Source of the DNA: Pseudoalteromonas peptidolytica
GTDB lineage: Bacteria; Pseudomonadota; Gammaproteobacteria; Enterobacterales; Alteromonadaceae
NCBI RefSeq assembly: GCF_012641745.1
Contig: NZ_WEHZ01000002.1
Coordinates: 213,624-277,623, forward strand
Direction: 5' to 3'
Length of the DNA stretch: 64,000 nucleotides
Both the position numbers and the translations under genes were made by a program. Position 1 is the first letter of the stretch; each line of letters begins with the position of its first letter. Positions 53,615 through 62,236 of the stretch are shown piece by piece. The notes below the pieces were generated by a model. That model had not been told where the DNA came from and ran no database searches. It was given only the letters and a program-made list of their open reading frames with translations.

Positions 53615-53776
53615 ATACCAATTTGACTTAATGCTTGCTCAATTTGAAGGCGTAAATTTGACGCTAACAGCGTTAAAAACTTCCTTTCCAGAACAACTAA
53701 ATAGCAAAATTGTTACTTGGTAATCGACAAGATTTTCTCGCCTCAAAATAGACCGCTTAAGTAAGAAAATTGATAT
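53615..53776 (+). repeat. Internally deleted copy of the TIR repeat touching a stop codon
   Basis: Left half ATACCAATTTGACTTAATGC, CTTGCTCAATTTGAAGGCG and GACGCTAACAGCG. It lacks about 50 bases of the middle, then has AATCGACAAGATTTTCTCGC, CTCAAAATAGACCGCTTAAG and right end AAAATTGATAT (53776). The last base is part of the stop codon of the minus-strand TonB receptor gene. The codons before that stop also read ATACCAATTTTAA on the minus strand, a second match to the terminus. Confidence 0.8.
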
Positions 53777-56004
53777 TAAAATTGGTATCGCACTGTCATT
53801 TTAATATTACGACCAAGCTCCGCAGGATCATTGGCTTCACTTGCAGGTGCACGCAAATAGCGCTTATCAGTGAGGTTGTCTACCCCTAAGCGAGCGGAGA
53901 AATTTGATAAGCCTCCTGTTCCTTGATACTTGGCATTGAGATTGTAAACAGTATAGGTTTTTGTACCAAACCCTCGCTCTAACATCGCATCATCAAGGCG
54001 TTGCTGTGCTCGGTAGTGTAATAGTTGCAGACCTACGTTAATGTTCTCATTTAATTGATAGTTGCTGTTCCAAGTGAGCTTGTCAGCTGGCGCTTCTGAG
54101 TAGGGTTGCGACTGATAATCTATTGTGCCGAGATAAAAGTTAGGTACCCCTTCTACATCCATATTCATAGACGCGTACCCCAGGTACATATCAAGTGCAG
54201 CAAAGGAGTAGTGCGCCTCAATCTCAACACCATGACTAAATAATTTACCGATATTTTTGGCACTATAATCACGGTGTGTTGCGACGGGAATACCGTTGCT
54301 GGGCTCTGGACCTGGCGACCCAAGTTGTTTGGTACCATTGGCATCTATGTAATACATAAATGGAACATTATCGATGTAGTTATCTACTTCGGTATCAAAA
54401 TACATAACCTTGATACTTAGGTTTTCAGCATAGTGTAAATTTTGCCAATTTAGTCCAAAGCCTATCTCGTAGTTTTGTGATTCTTCCGCTTGTAAATCTG
54501 GTTGCGGTTCACTGAAACATATCTTTCCACCAATGTGGCAACGCCATTCATCTTTTTTGTACAGCTCTTGCAGTGAGGGGGCTCGAAAGGCCTGCGCTGT
54601 TTTTGCGTACAAATTAAGGTGCTCAGCAGCTTTAATTGTGACACCAAGTTCACCTGAAAGTGCGGAGTCATCATTATCTTGATAGCCGGTAAAATGATCA
54701 CTAGAGCGGCTGTAATGATCGAATCTTACGCCCCCTGTAAGTAGCAATTTGTCTTGCCACCACTGGCTTTGATCGATTATAGAAATTGACCAATTGGATG
54801 CGTCGCTATCACCGTAGTAGGTTGAAAGGTTGGCAGGGTTATCATCCCATTGTTGCTGGTCAAAGCTCTCCGCTTCATATTGGGCCTCAATTGCGAGCTT
54901 GTGTTTTACCTTGCCGGTAAAGGTTGATAAGTTCGCCACGCGCAAGCCATGGCGTTTACTCTCACCCGTTTTAGCACTGTCGTAATTGATTTTATTGCTG
55001 CCACGCTCGATAAATCCTTTGGTGATTTCGTCATAGGTCTTACGAGAGAAAAACGCTTGGACATCTAGGTCGATTAAGTCATTGTCGGCCTGATAGGTAT
55101 AGTTAACCATTCCTTCAAGATAATCATTTTTGTAGTCTTCAGCGAGGGTGGGGTAGGCAATTGCCAAGTCCATACGCTGCGCATATGGTTGATCGATTGA
55201 CTCGGTTTTACTGTAGTCGACTTTACTTGTGAGGCTGTGGTGATCGTTAATGTACCAAGTATTTTTTAGCGCAACGTTTTGTCGTTTGGATTCGTTTTTG
55301 ATTTTACTGATACGTTGAATATCATCTTCTTCATCAGTATGTTCGTCAGCGACAACATCAATGTCACTATACTTTACTTGTCCGAAAGACAATACGGTAT
55401 CGCTGTGATCATTTAAGTGGAATATACTGACATTGACATCATTTGCGTCAGCAACAGATAAGTGTGTTACAGACACACTAGCTCCAAGCCCTTGATTATC
55501 TTGCAGGTAATCAGCTGCACTTTTAGTGACTAAACGTATGCTGCCGCCAATGGCACCTGAGCCAACAGTTAGCGAGTCAGCACCTCTTAACACTTGTATT
55601 TGTTTAAGCTGATCAGGATTAATGCCAAGGGAGTTAATTTGTGCAATATTTTGGCTACCATCAGAATCAATCTTACGTTTTACATTATCGACGGAGATAT
55701 GAACCCGCTCACCGTACAGTCCTCTAATTGCAGGCTGTCCTGATAGCGGCGTCACACTGCCTGAAAACTCGACATTGGGTAGCGTTTTAAGTATTTGATT
55801 TAGATCTGCGGCTTGCTGCCTTGCGATTTGTTCTTTGGTTAGTGCCGAGACTGATGCGGCAACATCATGATTTTGGGTAGTTAACTTATGACCAAGTACC
55901 TCAATTTTTTCGATAGTAGTTGATGAGGTGTCAGACGCTGCTGCATCAGCGGAGGCACCATAAAGCGCTGCAAAAATGCAGAAGGAGAGAGTAGAGTATT
56001 TCAT
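53776..56004 (-). CDS. TonB-dependent receptor of the haemoglobin/haem/transferrin type
   Basis: 742 residues. Signal peptide ends ASADAA. The TonB box region is IEKIEVLGHKL. The plug has LNQILKTLPNVEFSGSVTPL, AIRGLYGERVHISVDNVKRK and LRGADSLTVGSGAIGGSIRL, of the haemoglobin/lactoferrin receptor family. The barrel contains AFRAPSLQELYKKDEWRC, the FRAP/NPDL-type haem receptor region, and ends IKMTVRYQF. Possible import of haem or another iron source. AAGGA precedes the ATG. Divergent from the DUF4920 gene with a 139-base AT-rich gap in which a Fur site is plausible but not proven. Confidence 0.92.
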   Translation of the reverse strand: MKYSTLSFCIFAALYGASADAAASDTSSTTIEKIEVLGHKLTTQNHDVAASVSALTKEQIARQQAADLNQILKTLPNVEFSGSVTPLSGQPAIRGLYGERVHISVDNVKRKIDSDGSQNIAQINSLGINPDQLKQIQVLRGADSLTVGSGAIGGSIRLVTKSAADYLQDNQGLGASVSVTHLSVADANDVNVSIFHLNDHSDTVLSFGQVKYSDIDVVADEHTDEEDDIQRISKIKNESKRQNVALKNTWYINDHHSLTSKVDYSKTESIDQPYAQRMDLAIAYPTLAEDYKNDYLEGMVNYTYQADNDLIDLDVQAFFSRKTYDEITKGFIERGSNKINYDSAKTGESKRHGLRVANLSTFTGKVKHKLAIEAQYEAESFDQQQWDDNPANLSTYYGDSDASNWSISIIDQSQWWQDKLLLTGGVRFDHYSRSSDHFTGYQDNDDSALSGELGVTIKAAEHLNLYAKTAQAFRAPSLQELYKKDEWRCHIGGKICFSEPQPDLQAEESQNYEIGFGLNWQNLHYAENLSIKVMYFDTEVDNYIDNVPFMYYIDANGTKQLGSPGPEPSNGIPVATHRDYSAKNIGKLFSHGVEIEAHYSFAALDMYLGYASMNMDVEGVPNFYLGTIDYQSQPYSEAPADKLTWNSNYQLNENINVGLQLLHYRAQQRLDDAMLERGFGTKTYTVYNLNAKYQGTGGLSNFSARLGVDNLTDKRYLRAPASEANDPAELGRNIKMTVRYQF

Positions 56005-56143
56005 TTATTAATCCTTAATAAAAACAATTACTATTTGCAGTTGCGGCGTGGATGTTAGATGTTATAAGATCTAATTGCAATAATTAATTACTTATAGTTA
56101 TATGATTTGTAAGGTAAACAGAATTTATTTTTAAGGAGAAAAT

Positions 56144-56617
56144 ATGAATAAAATACGTACACTATGTGCGCTATCAGTACTGGTACTTAGTCTGGCAAGC
56201 GAAGCTAAAAACATTGAGTTTGGTGGTGGCGCTGATTTGAATAAGCTTGTTGCGGCTACAGAGGTACTTGAAAACGTGAATGAGTTTAAAGAACGTGAGA
56301 TCACAGTATCAGGCAAGGTAACTAAAGTCTGTAAGAAGCGTGGTTGTTGGATGACACTGCAAGTCGATAACGGTGAAAGTTTGAATGTTAAAGTCCGAGA
56401 TGGTGATATGGTATTTCCGATGTCAGCAATCGGTAAGCGTGCTTTTGCGACCGGTAAAGTTGAACATTTTAAGCTGGATATTGCAAAAACTAAGCGCTAT
56501 CTTGCGCATAAAGCGCATGAAAACGGCGAACAGTTCGATGAAACTAAAGTCATAGAGGGAATGGAGCTTATCAGGCTAAAACCGGATGCAGTAACAATTA
56601 TTCAAGAGAGTGAGTAG
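56144..56617 (+). CDS. DUF4920 family exported protein
   Basis: 157 residues with a signal peptide (ALSVLVLSLASEA). The OB-like domain has EREITVSGKVTKVCKKRGCW, MTLQVDNGESLNVKVRDGDM and FPMSAIGKRAFATGKVEHF. The conserved CxxxGC pair could bind metal or be a disulfide. Family function unknown. AAGGAGAAAAT precedes the ATG. Divergent from the haem-type receptor, which suggests metal-linked expression (inference). Confidence 0.85.
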   Translation: MNKIRTLCALSVLVLSLASEAKNIEFGGGADLNKLVAATEVLENVNEFKEREITVSGKVTKVCKKRGCWMTLQVDNGESLNVKVRDGDMVFPMSAIGKRAFATGKVEHFKLDIAKTKRYLAHKAHENGEQFDETKVIEGMELIRLKPDAVTIIQESE

Positions 56618-56624
56618 GCTGACA

Positions 56625-57113
56625 TCACTTCACCAAAACAGCGTACTCGAAGTCGGTGCGCTTAGACGTGGGGCTGATGACAACCTGATAGGTTTGTGCC
56701 CCTAACATAACGTAATTTACTTTGCCTACTTTGAGTGGCTTTGGGGTACTGTCTAAGTCCATCAACCACACACCAGTTTCTGTATCTGGGGCTAAGTTTA
56801 TTAACGTTCTACCGACATTATTAGGTATGTACAAAGCCGCATTACCGCTTTTGCCCCAAATTGCTTTTAGCTTACTACTCTCAGATACCAAGGTGTAGTT
56901 GGCAGGACCTGAGGGGCGCATATCGGTTTGGTTGACGATTTCACACTGTTCACATTGTATCGAGGTTGCCGATAGATGGGTTTGCAGTTGGCCATTAAAA
57001 ATAATACCTTCAGCCGCAATTTTCCATATTGGCTGCGTTTCGCTCAGTTGATTGCATCCAAAGAGCAGCAGTGCAGATAAGGCGAGGCTGTAATGTTTAT
57101 TTATAATGGACAC
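56625..57113 (-). CDS. Small lipoprotein, unknown
   Basis: 162 residues. N-terminus SLALSALLLFGCNQL has lipobox LFGC. The body is a beta-rich domain (GIIFNGQLQTHLSAT, a CEQC pair, KAIWGKSGNAALYIPNNVGR). No family recognised. The start is GTG 57113 and the ribosome site is weak, so the first codons are uncertain. Its stop lies 7 bases from that of the convergent DUF4920 gene. Confidence 0.62.
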   Translation of the reverse strand: MSIINKHYSLALSALLLFGCNQLSETQPIWKIAAEGIIFNGQLQTHLSATSIQCEQCEIVNQTDMRPSGPANYTLVSESSKLKAIWGKSGNAALYIPNNVGRTLINLAPDTETGVWLMDLDSTPKPLKVGKVNYVMLGAQTYQVVISPTSKRTDFEYAVLVK

Positions 57114-57230
57114 CGGATCACCAAATTACAATAAGTTAAACCGGTACAAATAGTAGCTAATCTTTGCTGTTAATATAAGTGTGCAACGTTAACGAATGTA
57201 AAGAGCCTCTATTTTAGTGGAGGGATCAAG

Positions 57231-57917
57231 CTAGCTGCTACAACCACTACCACAGCTGGAACCACTACTACAACTGGATGCTGAACTATCAGCGCCATCA
57301 GCGTTACCATCACCACTTTTTAGTGTCGTACAGCCGATGTTTCCGGCATAAATGGCGAGCGTATCGTCATGTTTCGGTTCAGTTTGATCTGATTGAAATT
57401 CAGCTGTTGTATAGTAATACCCGTCGGGTATGTGTAGCTGTGCATCTAATGCAAATAGGATGGGCAGTTGATGTGGTTTTCGTGGCGAAATGCTGGCAAT
57501 ACTGCAACAGGCTCGCCAAGTTTTACGAATACTGAGCTGTGCTTTATTACTGCCTTGCATTGCTTCTGATGGGCAATGGTGTAAAAACCTGCCAAAAGCT
57601 TGTTGGCAGAACTCATGGTACGTTTTGGTATGCAATATAAACTCATGCCAGAGTGTATCTACTACTTTTGAGGGCATAGCGAGAGATTGGTCTTTGAGCA
57701 ATAAATTAGCAAGAAAAAATTGCTTCAAGCCGGATTCTACTTGCGCCAGATCTGTATCTGATAGTGTGGGGTGATACTGACGTAATTTAGGTCTAAGGAA
57801 GGTTAGATTGTAATTTTGAATGTACGTACGACGACGCGCGTCAGTTTTTACCTTTTTATAATGTAATACGGCAATTAAAACAGCCACTCCAATTAAAGCG
57901 TAGATAAAACCTAGCAT
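57231..57917 (-). CDS. Membrane-anchored glycine-rich-domain-like protein with Ser/Gly/Cys tail
   Basis: 228 residues. An N-terminal membrane helix (FIYALIGVAVLIAVLHY) precedes a helical domain with VVDTLWHEFILHTKTYHEFC, the His-containing phrase of plant-like 'glycine-rich domain' (GRDP) proteins. The C-terminal 20 or so residues are Ser, Gly and Cys only, with five cysteines in a CSSGSSCGSGC spacing. Such tails may bind metal or be crosslinked. AGGGAA precedes ATG 57917. No clear operon partner. Function unknown. Confidence 0.68.
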   Translation of the reverse strand: MLGFIYALIGVAVLIAVLHYKKVKTDARRRTYIQNYNLTFLRPKLRQYHPTLSDTDLAQVESGLKQFFLANLLLKDQSLAMPSKVVDTLWHEFILHTKTYHEFCQQAFGRFLHHCPSEAMQGSNKAQLSIRKTWRACCSIASISPRKPHQLPILFALDAQLHIPDGYYYTTAEFQSDQTEPKHDDTLAIYAGNIGCTTLKSGDGNADGADSSASSCSSGSSCGSGCSS

Positions 57918-58043
57918 GTACTTTCCCTATATTTTTGAGAGTTAGCATGACGAAACTCACTAAGGGTGTCAATAATGAAAGCATTTGGTTGAGGGATAAA
58001 ACTTGAGAGGCTGAGTTTATAGCAGTAGAGATTGGATGCTGTA

Positions 58044-58131
58044 ATACCAATTAGCGTTAATACTTGCTCAATTTGACGGAGCAAATCTGACGCTAACTGC
58101 GTTAAAACTTCTTATTTAGAACAACTAAATA
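58044..58131 (+). repeat. Left half of the TIR repeat
   Basis: ATACCAATTAGCGTTAATAC, TTGCTCAATTTGACGGAGC, CTGACGCTAACTGCG and TTTAGAACAACTAAATA match the left half of the full copies. The right half is absent. The match stops exactly where an AACCTGAGC inverted-repeat segment begins. Confidence 0.82.
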
Positions 58132-58192
58132 ACCTGAGCACCTTTTGTAAATCCAAATTGCTAGGCACGCATGAATTACTCATGCTCAGGTT
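58131..58192. repeat. AACCTGAGC/GCTCAGGTT inverted-repeat segment
   Basis: Perfect 9-bp inverted ends AACCTGAGC (58131-58139) and GCTCAGGTT (58184-58192) surround a 44-base core. It directly abuts the truncated repeat copy and lies just beyond the phaC stop, so it could be a nested insertion or a terminator. Confidence 0.6.
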
Positions 58193-58206
58193 CCTTATCG
58201 TTGAGA

Positions 58207-59973
58207 CTAAATAACGCGTTTGACATATTCGCCTGGTGCATCATAAATACCAGGCTGTTCATCGCTTTGCGCAGCCCTTGCTGGTACAAGTTCTGGTGCT
58301 AATTGGTGTAACCACTGTGCCCAGTGAGGCCACCAAGAACCACTTTGGTGCTGTGCTGATTCAAACCACTGAGTTGGGTCGTCGTTATCTTGTCCGTCAA
58401 ACCAAAAACCGTACTTATTTGCAGCTGGCGGATTGATCACTCCTGCAATATGGCCCGATTCACCAAGCACAAAGGTCACTGAACTACTGAGCCTTTTAGC
58501 CCCTTCGTATGTCCCTTGCCAAAGCGCAATATGATCGTCACGCGTAGAGAGAAAGTAGACCGGTTGCTTTACTTTGCCAAGGTCAATTTTAGTGCCTCGG
58601 ATACTCACTGCTTTGTCTTCGATAAGACCGTTATTGAGATATAGCTCACGTAAGATAAAGTTGTGGCATGCTGCGGTTAGGTTTGTACTATCACTATTCC
58701 AATAGAGCAGGTCTAAATCCGCAGGTGTTTTGCCTTTCAGATAGTTGTTGACAAAGTAATTCCAGTACAGGCTGTTTTCTCGCAGCATACTAAAAGAAGT
58801 GCCAAGCAAGTGGCCTGACATTACACCATGCTGGTTGTTGTACTGCTCAAGTGCACTAATGGTTGGCTCATTGATAAAAGCGCCTATCTCTCCAGGTTGC
58901 GAGAAATCTAATATAGTCGTCAGCAGGGTGGCACTTTTCACTCTTTGCTTCATGCGCTTTGCTGCAATATAAGCCATGCAAGTCGTCAGTAAAGTACCGC
59001 CAATACAGTAACCCATAGCATGGACTTGGGTTTCGCCGGTTTGTTTTTCTGTTTGCTCTAAAGCGCATAACACGCCGTCAACAACGTAGTCATCAAAAGC
59101 AATGTTAGCCATACTTGGATCTGGGTTTTTCCAAGAGATCATCAAAACCGAATAACCCTGTTCGAGTGCCCACTTGACCAGAGAATTGTCAGTTCGTAAG
59201 TCAAGTATATAGTACTTATTAACAAAAGGAGGCACGATCAATAGCGGTGTTTTGTGTACTTCTTCAGTACAAGGGTGATATTGGATCAGCTCAAATAGAT
59301 GGTTTTGAAATACCACTCTGCCTGGGGTACAAGCGAGATCCTCGCCAAGGGTATAAGCATTTTCATTGGTCATGCTTATACGTAGCATTTCTGAACTTTT
59401 GGCCAAATCTTTTTTCAGTAGTGCTAGACCATCAAACAAGTTTTGGCCGTTACTCTCAAGCGTTAGCCTAAGCAATTCAGGGTTGGTTGATACAAAATTG
59501 CTTGGTGACATCGAATTTACTGACTGCCTGGCAAAGAACGCCAATCGCTCTTTGAGTTTAGGGTCAAGGCCCGGGGTATTTTCAATGGTATTTTGCAGTG
59601 ATTGCCCAAACCAAAGGTAGCTCTGTTTTAGGTAGTTAAACCACGGGTTTTCCTGCCAATCTGCGTCAACAAAACGTTTATCTCCACGCTCTGGACTAAC
59701 AACCTGCGCTTTTTCTCCTGTTGTGTGTGGCATAAAACTATTTTGGAAAATAGCAAATTGAGTTTGCCACCATTCACTTTGTTGTTTTAAGAAAGAATCA
59801 GGCTGTTGGTTGATGGCACTGAGCCAGCTCTGAAAATCAGCTTGGTTTTGTTCATTCAATGCCTGTTGCAATGGATGCGCTTTACCTAGGTTGGTGGCGG
59901 CCAGTTGCCACAATTCTTGATTATATTGCCACCATGCGGTCAACCCTTGCTCAATATTTGCTTGAGTGCCCAT
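58207..59973 (-). CDS. phaC: Class I polyhydroxyalkanoate synthase
   Basis: Polymerises (R)-3-hydroxyacyl-CoA into granules. 588 residues. The catalytic cysteine lies in HAMGYCIGGTLL (Cys323), replacing the serine of the lipase box. The catalytic aspartate is in STRDDHIALWQ and the histidine in GESGHIAGVIN. The N-terminal domain (ADWQENPWFNYLKQSYLWFG) is typical of class I enzymes, which work without PhaE or PhaR. ATG 59973 has AAAGGATTTT upstream. It is last in a phaB-phasin-phaC transcript. Confidence 0.95.
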   Translation of the reverse strand: MGTQANIEQGLTAWWQYNQELWQLAATNLGKAHPLQQALNEQNQADFQSWLSAINQQPDSFLKQQSEWWQTQFAIFQNSFMPHTTGEKAQVVSPERGDKRFVDADWQENPWFNYLKQSYLWFGQSLQNTIENTPGLDPKLKERLAFFARQSVNSMSPSNFVSTNPELLRLTLESNGQNLFDGLALLKKDLAKSSEMLRISMTNENAYTLGEDLACTPGRVVFQNHLFELIQYHPCTEEVHKTPLLIVPPFVNKYYILDLRTDNSLVKWALEQGYSVLMISWKNPDPSMANIAFDDYVVDGVLCALEQTEKQTGETQVHAMGYCIGGTLLTTCMAYIAAKRMKQRVKSATLLTTILDFSQPGEIGAFINEPTISALEQYNNQHGVMSGHLLGTSFSMLRENSLYWNYFVNNYLKGKTPADLDLLYWNSDSTNLTAACHNFILRELYLNNGLIEDKAVSIRGTKIDLGKVKQPVYFLSTRDDHIALWQGTYEGAKRLSSSVTFVLGESGHIAGVINPPAANKYGFWFDGQDNDDPTQWFESAQHQSGSWWPHWAQWLHQLAPELVPARAAQSDEQPGIYDAPGEYVKRVI

Positions 59974-60005
59974 ACCGGAAAATCCTTTATTTTTTGAACG
60001 GGTAA

Positions 60006-60021
60006 GGCGATCGAGATCGCC
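60006..60021 (-). promoter_or_regulatory. mRNA hairpin between the phasin and phaC genes
   Basis: GGCGATC, loop GA, GATCGCC: a perfect 7-bp stem in the 60-base gap. No T-run on the minus strand. It could be a partial terminator or RNA-stabilising structure that keeps phasin expression above synthase expression. Confidence 0.55.
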
Positions 60022-60033
60022 CAGTGTTAGAGG

Positions 60034-60381
60034 TTATTGCGCTTTTGCTGTTTTTAGTGTTTCTTTGCTTAGAGACTCTAGGCTGTCTTTAAACTCTTGA
60101 CCTAATTGCGAAAGCTTTTGACCGTCTTGGATCATTTGCTGGCTGAGTACGTTTAGGGCAGTTAACTGACTTGCATTAAAGTCCATCATCGACTTTGCAT
60201 CTTTGATTTCAGTCGCTTGCTTTAATTGCTCAATTGAGGTTTTAGTGAGTTGCTCTGCACTATGAAGCTGGATTTTAGAGAGCGCTTCGATATTTTTTGC
60301 AACAATTTGATTGAACTGTATTGCTGGCGCGAAAAATTGCTCGGTTTGCTCGTTGAATGTTTTAAATAAATCGCTGTACAT
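60034..60381 (-). CDS. Phasin (PHA granule-associated protein)
   Basis: 115 residues of the phasin family: MYSDLFKTFNEQTEQFFAPA, then IVAKNIEALSKIQLHSAEQ, ASQLTALNVLSQQMIQDGQ and a Lys/Ala tail. Helical, amphipathic, no signal. It coats PHA granules and controls their size. I chose ATG 60381, which has AAGGAAA; the frame is open 45 codons further but that part is hydrophobic and unlike phasins. The 168-base gap after phaB includes an inverted repeat (CCACCAAA and TTTGGTGG) and may hold its own promoter. Confidence 0.88.
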   Translation of the reverse strand: MYSDLFKTFNEQTEQFFAPAIQFNQIVAKNIEALSKIQLHSAEQLTKTSIEQLKQATEIKDAKSMMDFNASQLTALNVLSQQMIQDGQKLSQLGQEFKDSLESLSKETLKTAKAQ

Positions 60382-60549
60382 GATCGTTTCCTTGTTTTGG
60401 ATTGAGTTAACGCAATAAATCTTGTGAAATCTGGGCTTTAAAAAAGCCAGTACATTTCTTCTCAAAATCTCAAAGTAATAAATTGGCTTTATATAAACCA
60501 CAATGCCACCAAACATCAGGTACAGCTCATTCCTTTGGTGGTTGCGATA

Positions 60550-61299
60550 TTACTGCATGTATAATCCGCCATTAAGAGAGAGTGTCTCTCCTGTGATATA
60601 ACTCGCCTGTTTTGATGCCAAGTAGGCTACCGCAGCGGCAACTTCGTCAGGAGTCGCCAGCCTTTGCATGGGCACTTGTGCTTTTATGCTGTTCAATACA
60701 TCTTCACGCATAGCGCTTACCATGGGCGTTTCTGTATAGCCGGGTGCAACAGCATTGACGGTAACGCCACTTCTAGCACCTTCGTAGGCTAGGGCTTTAG
60801 TAAAGCCAATCATGCCAGCTTTGGCGGCAGAATAGTTTGTTTGACCAAACTGGCCTTTTAGTCCATTTACGCTAGAGATGTTTATGATACGACCTTGGCG
60901 GTTGGCACACATTGCAGAAAAAACAGGGTTTGTCATATTAAACAAAGAGTTTAGGTTAGTGTTTATGACTTCGCTCCACTGCGTATGTGTCATCTTCTTA
61001 AATGCAGAATCTCTGGTAATACCCGCGTTATTGACCAGTAAGTCTATGTTGCCAAACTCTTGTAACACTTGCGTCATCGCAGTGTGGCAATGTTCGGCAT
61101 TGGTGACGTCTAAAAATAACGGCTTTACGTTTACTGGGTTGATTTGCAACGTATTAAGCCAATTATCAAAGTCAGCCTCATTGCGTCTTTCGCTCGCAAC
61201 GGCGATAACAAAAAAGTCTTTTTCAATGAGTGTTTTTGTAATAGCAGAACCAATACCACCAAAGGCACCGGTAACTACTGCAATATACTTGTTTTCCAT
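60550..61299 (-). CDS. phaB: Acetoacetyl-CoA reductase (SDR family)
   Basis: Reduces acetoacetyl-CoA to (R)-3-hydroxybutyryl-CoA, the monomer for PhaC, with NADPH. 249 residues of the short-chain dehydrogenase family: cofactor loop VTGAFGGIGSAITK, NNAGITRDSAF, catalytic NISSVNGLKGQFGQTNYSAA with YxxxK, then AVAPGYTETPM. The NAG and PGYTETPM signatures are characteristic of PhaB. GGGAG precedes ATG 61299. It leads the phaB-phasin-phaC set. No beta-ketothiolase (phaA) gene is in the window. Confidence 0.92.
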   Translation of the reverse strand: MENKYIAVVTGAFGGIGSAITKTLIEKDFFVIAVASERRNEADFDNWLNTLQINPVNVKPLFLDVTNAEHCHTAMTQVLQEFGNIDLLVNNAGITRDSAFKKMTHTQWSEVINTNLNSLFNMTNPVFSAMCANRQGRIINISSVNGLKGQFGQTNYSAAKAGMIGFTKALAYEGARSGVTVNAVAPGYTETPMVSAMREDVLNSIKAQVPMQRLATPDEVAAAVAYLASKQASYITGETLSLNGGLYMQ

Positions 61300-61687
61300 A
61301 ACGCTCCCGCGAAAAAAGAGGCTATACCAACATACTTCCTAGCCGAGTTAGCTTAACTATCATTTTTGCGCGCTTTTATGACAAATTAGTCGCGAGTTTG
61401 TGTCAGTTTGAAGACAGTGGAAACTAAATTAGGAACGAAAATTTAAATAACCCGAACGTGGGGTAAAAGTGAGCTAGTCAGCTAAAACACCTAAGCGCAA
61501 AAGGCGTAATAGCTGCTAGAGAACAAGTTACTACCCCTAGTTCAGGGTAAATAGTCTTAAGTTTATTTTTGATTGACCGATAAAGTAAAGCGGAGCTGCG
61601 AGTAAACGGGGCATAAGGAGATCTAACATTAATTACTTACCCCTGTCGTCAGCATCAAATTAATCGTATTGATCCCAAGGAGTGAAA
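61300..61687. other. Divergent regulatory region between phaB and the 61688 gene
   Basis: 388 bases with no supported gene. It carries the start of the pha transcript on one side and the 61688 gene's leader on the other (AAGGAG at 61676). Nothing else recognised. Confidence 0.4.
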
Positions 61688-62236
61688 ATGGATATTCGAA
61701 TACATCAGGGAAGCTTATCACCAAGAGTACCTGACGTTATGTCTAAATCATCAGCTGCATCTCAACCTGTGTCACAAAACGCTCAGTCATTACCTCAAAG
61801 TGAAGTTGAAAATGAGAATGAGCAAGATCAGCGTGTGGTGCTCTCAAAGGAGCTTGATGAAGAGGCAACGGGTTATAAGGAAGATAATCCAGTCTTTAAA
61901 GAAGACTACGAAAACTTAGAAAAAGCGATGGATCTTATTCAAGCGCAAATTCATACATTGCAAGAGCGTATTGATAAGCTGATGCAATCCCGAGAACAGC
62001 GTTTTATGAAAATAAACCACCAACAAGATATTACGCCCGATGACGGAGCCGTTATTGCAGAGCATGTCGGAAGCAAAAAGTATCGTGATAATACGGTGAC
62101 CGATGAAGTAAAAGAACTTGAGAAGCAACTATCAGAGTTAAAAGGGCAAGAAGCGCAGCTGCGTACTCAGATGTTAAAGGCGATTTTGGCAGAACGAGAG
62201 CGGTTAGAAGAGCTCAAAAGTAAGGGTAAACTGTAA
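61688..62236 (+). CDS. Coiled-coil protein, unknown
   Basis: 182 residues with no membrane segment. The N-terminus MDIRIHQGSLSPRVPDVMSK is followed by a low-complexity Gln/Ser/Glu linker. From about residue 75 a long coiled coil runs (LEKAMDLIQAQIHTLQERI, VKELEKQLSELKGQEAQLR) to a basic end. AAGGAG six bases ahead fixes ATG 61688. No family recognised. It is the last gene before the integron platform, with nothing linking them. Confidence 0.65.
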   Translation: MDIRIHQGSLSPRVPDVMSKSSAASQPVSQNAQSLPQSEVENENEQDQRVVLSKELDEEATGYKEDNPVFKEDYENLEKAMDLIQAQIHTLQERIDKLMQSREQRFMKINHQQDITPDDGAVIAEHVGSKKYRDNTVTDEVKELEKQLSELKGQEAQLRTQMLKAILAERERLEELKSKGKL

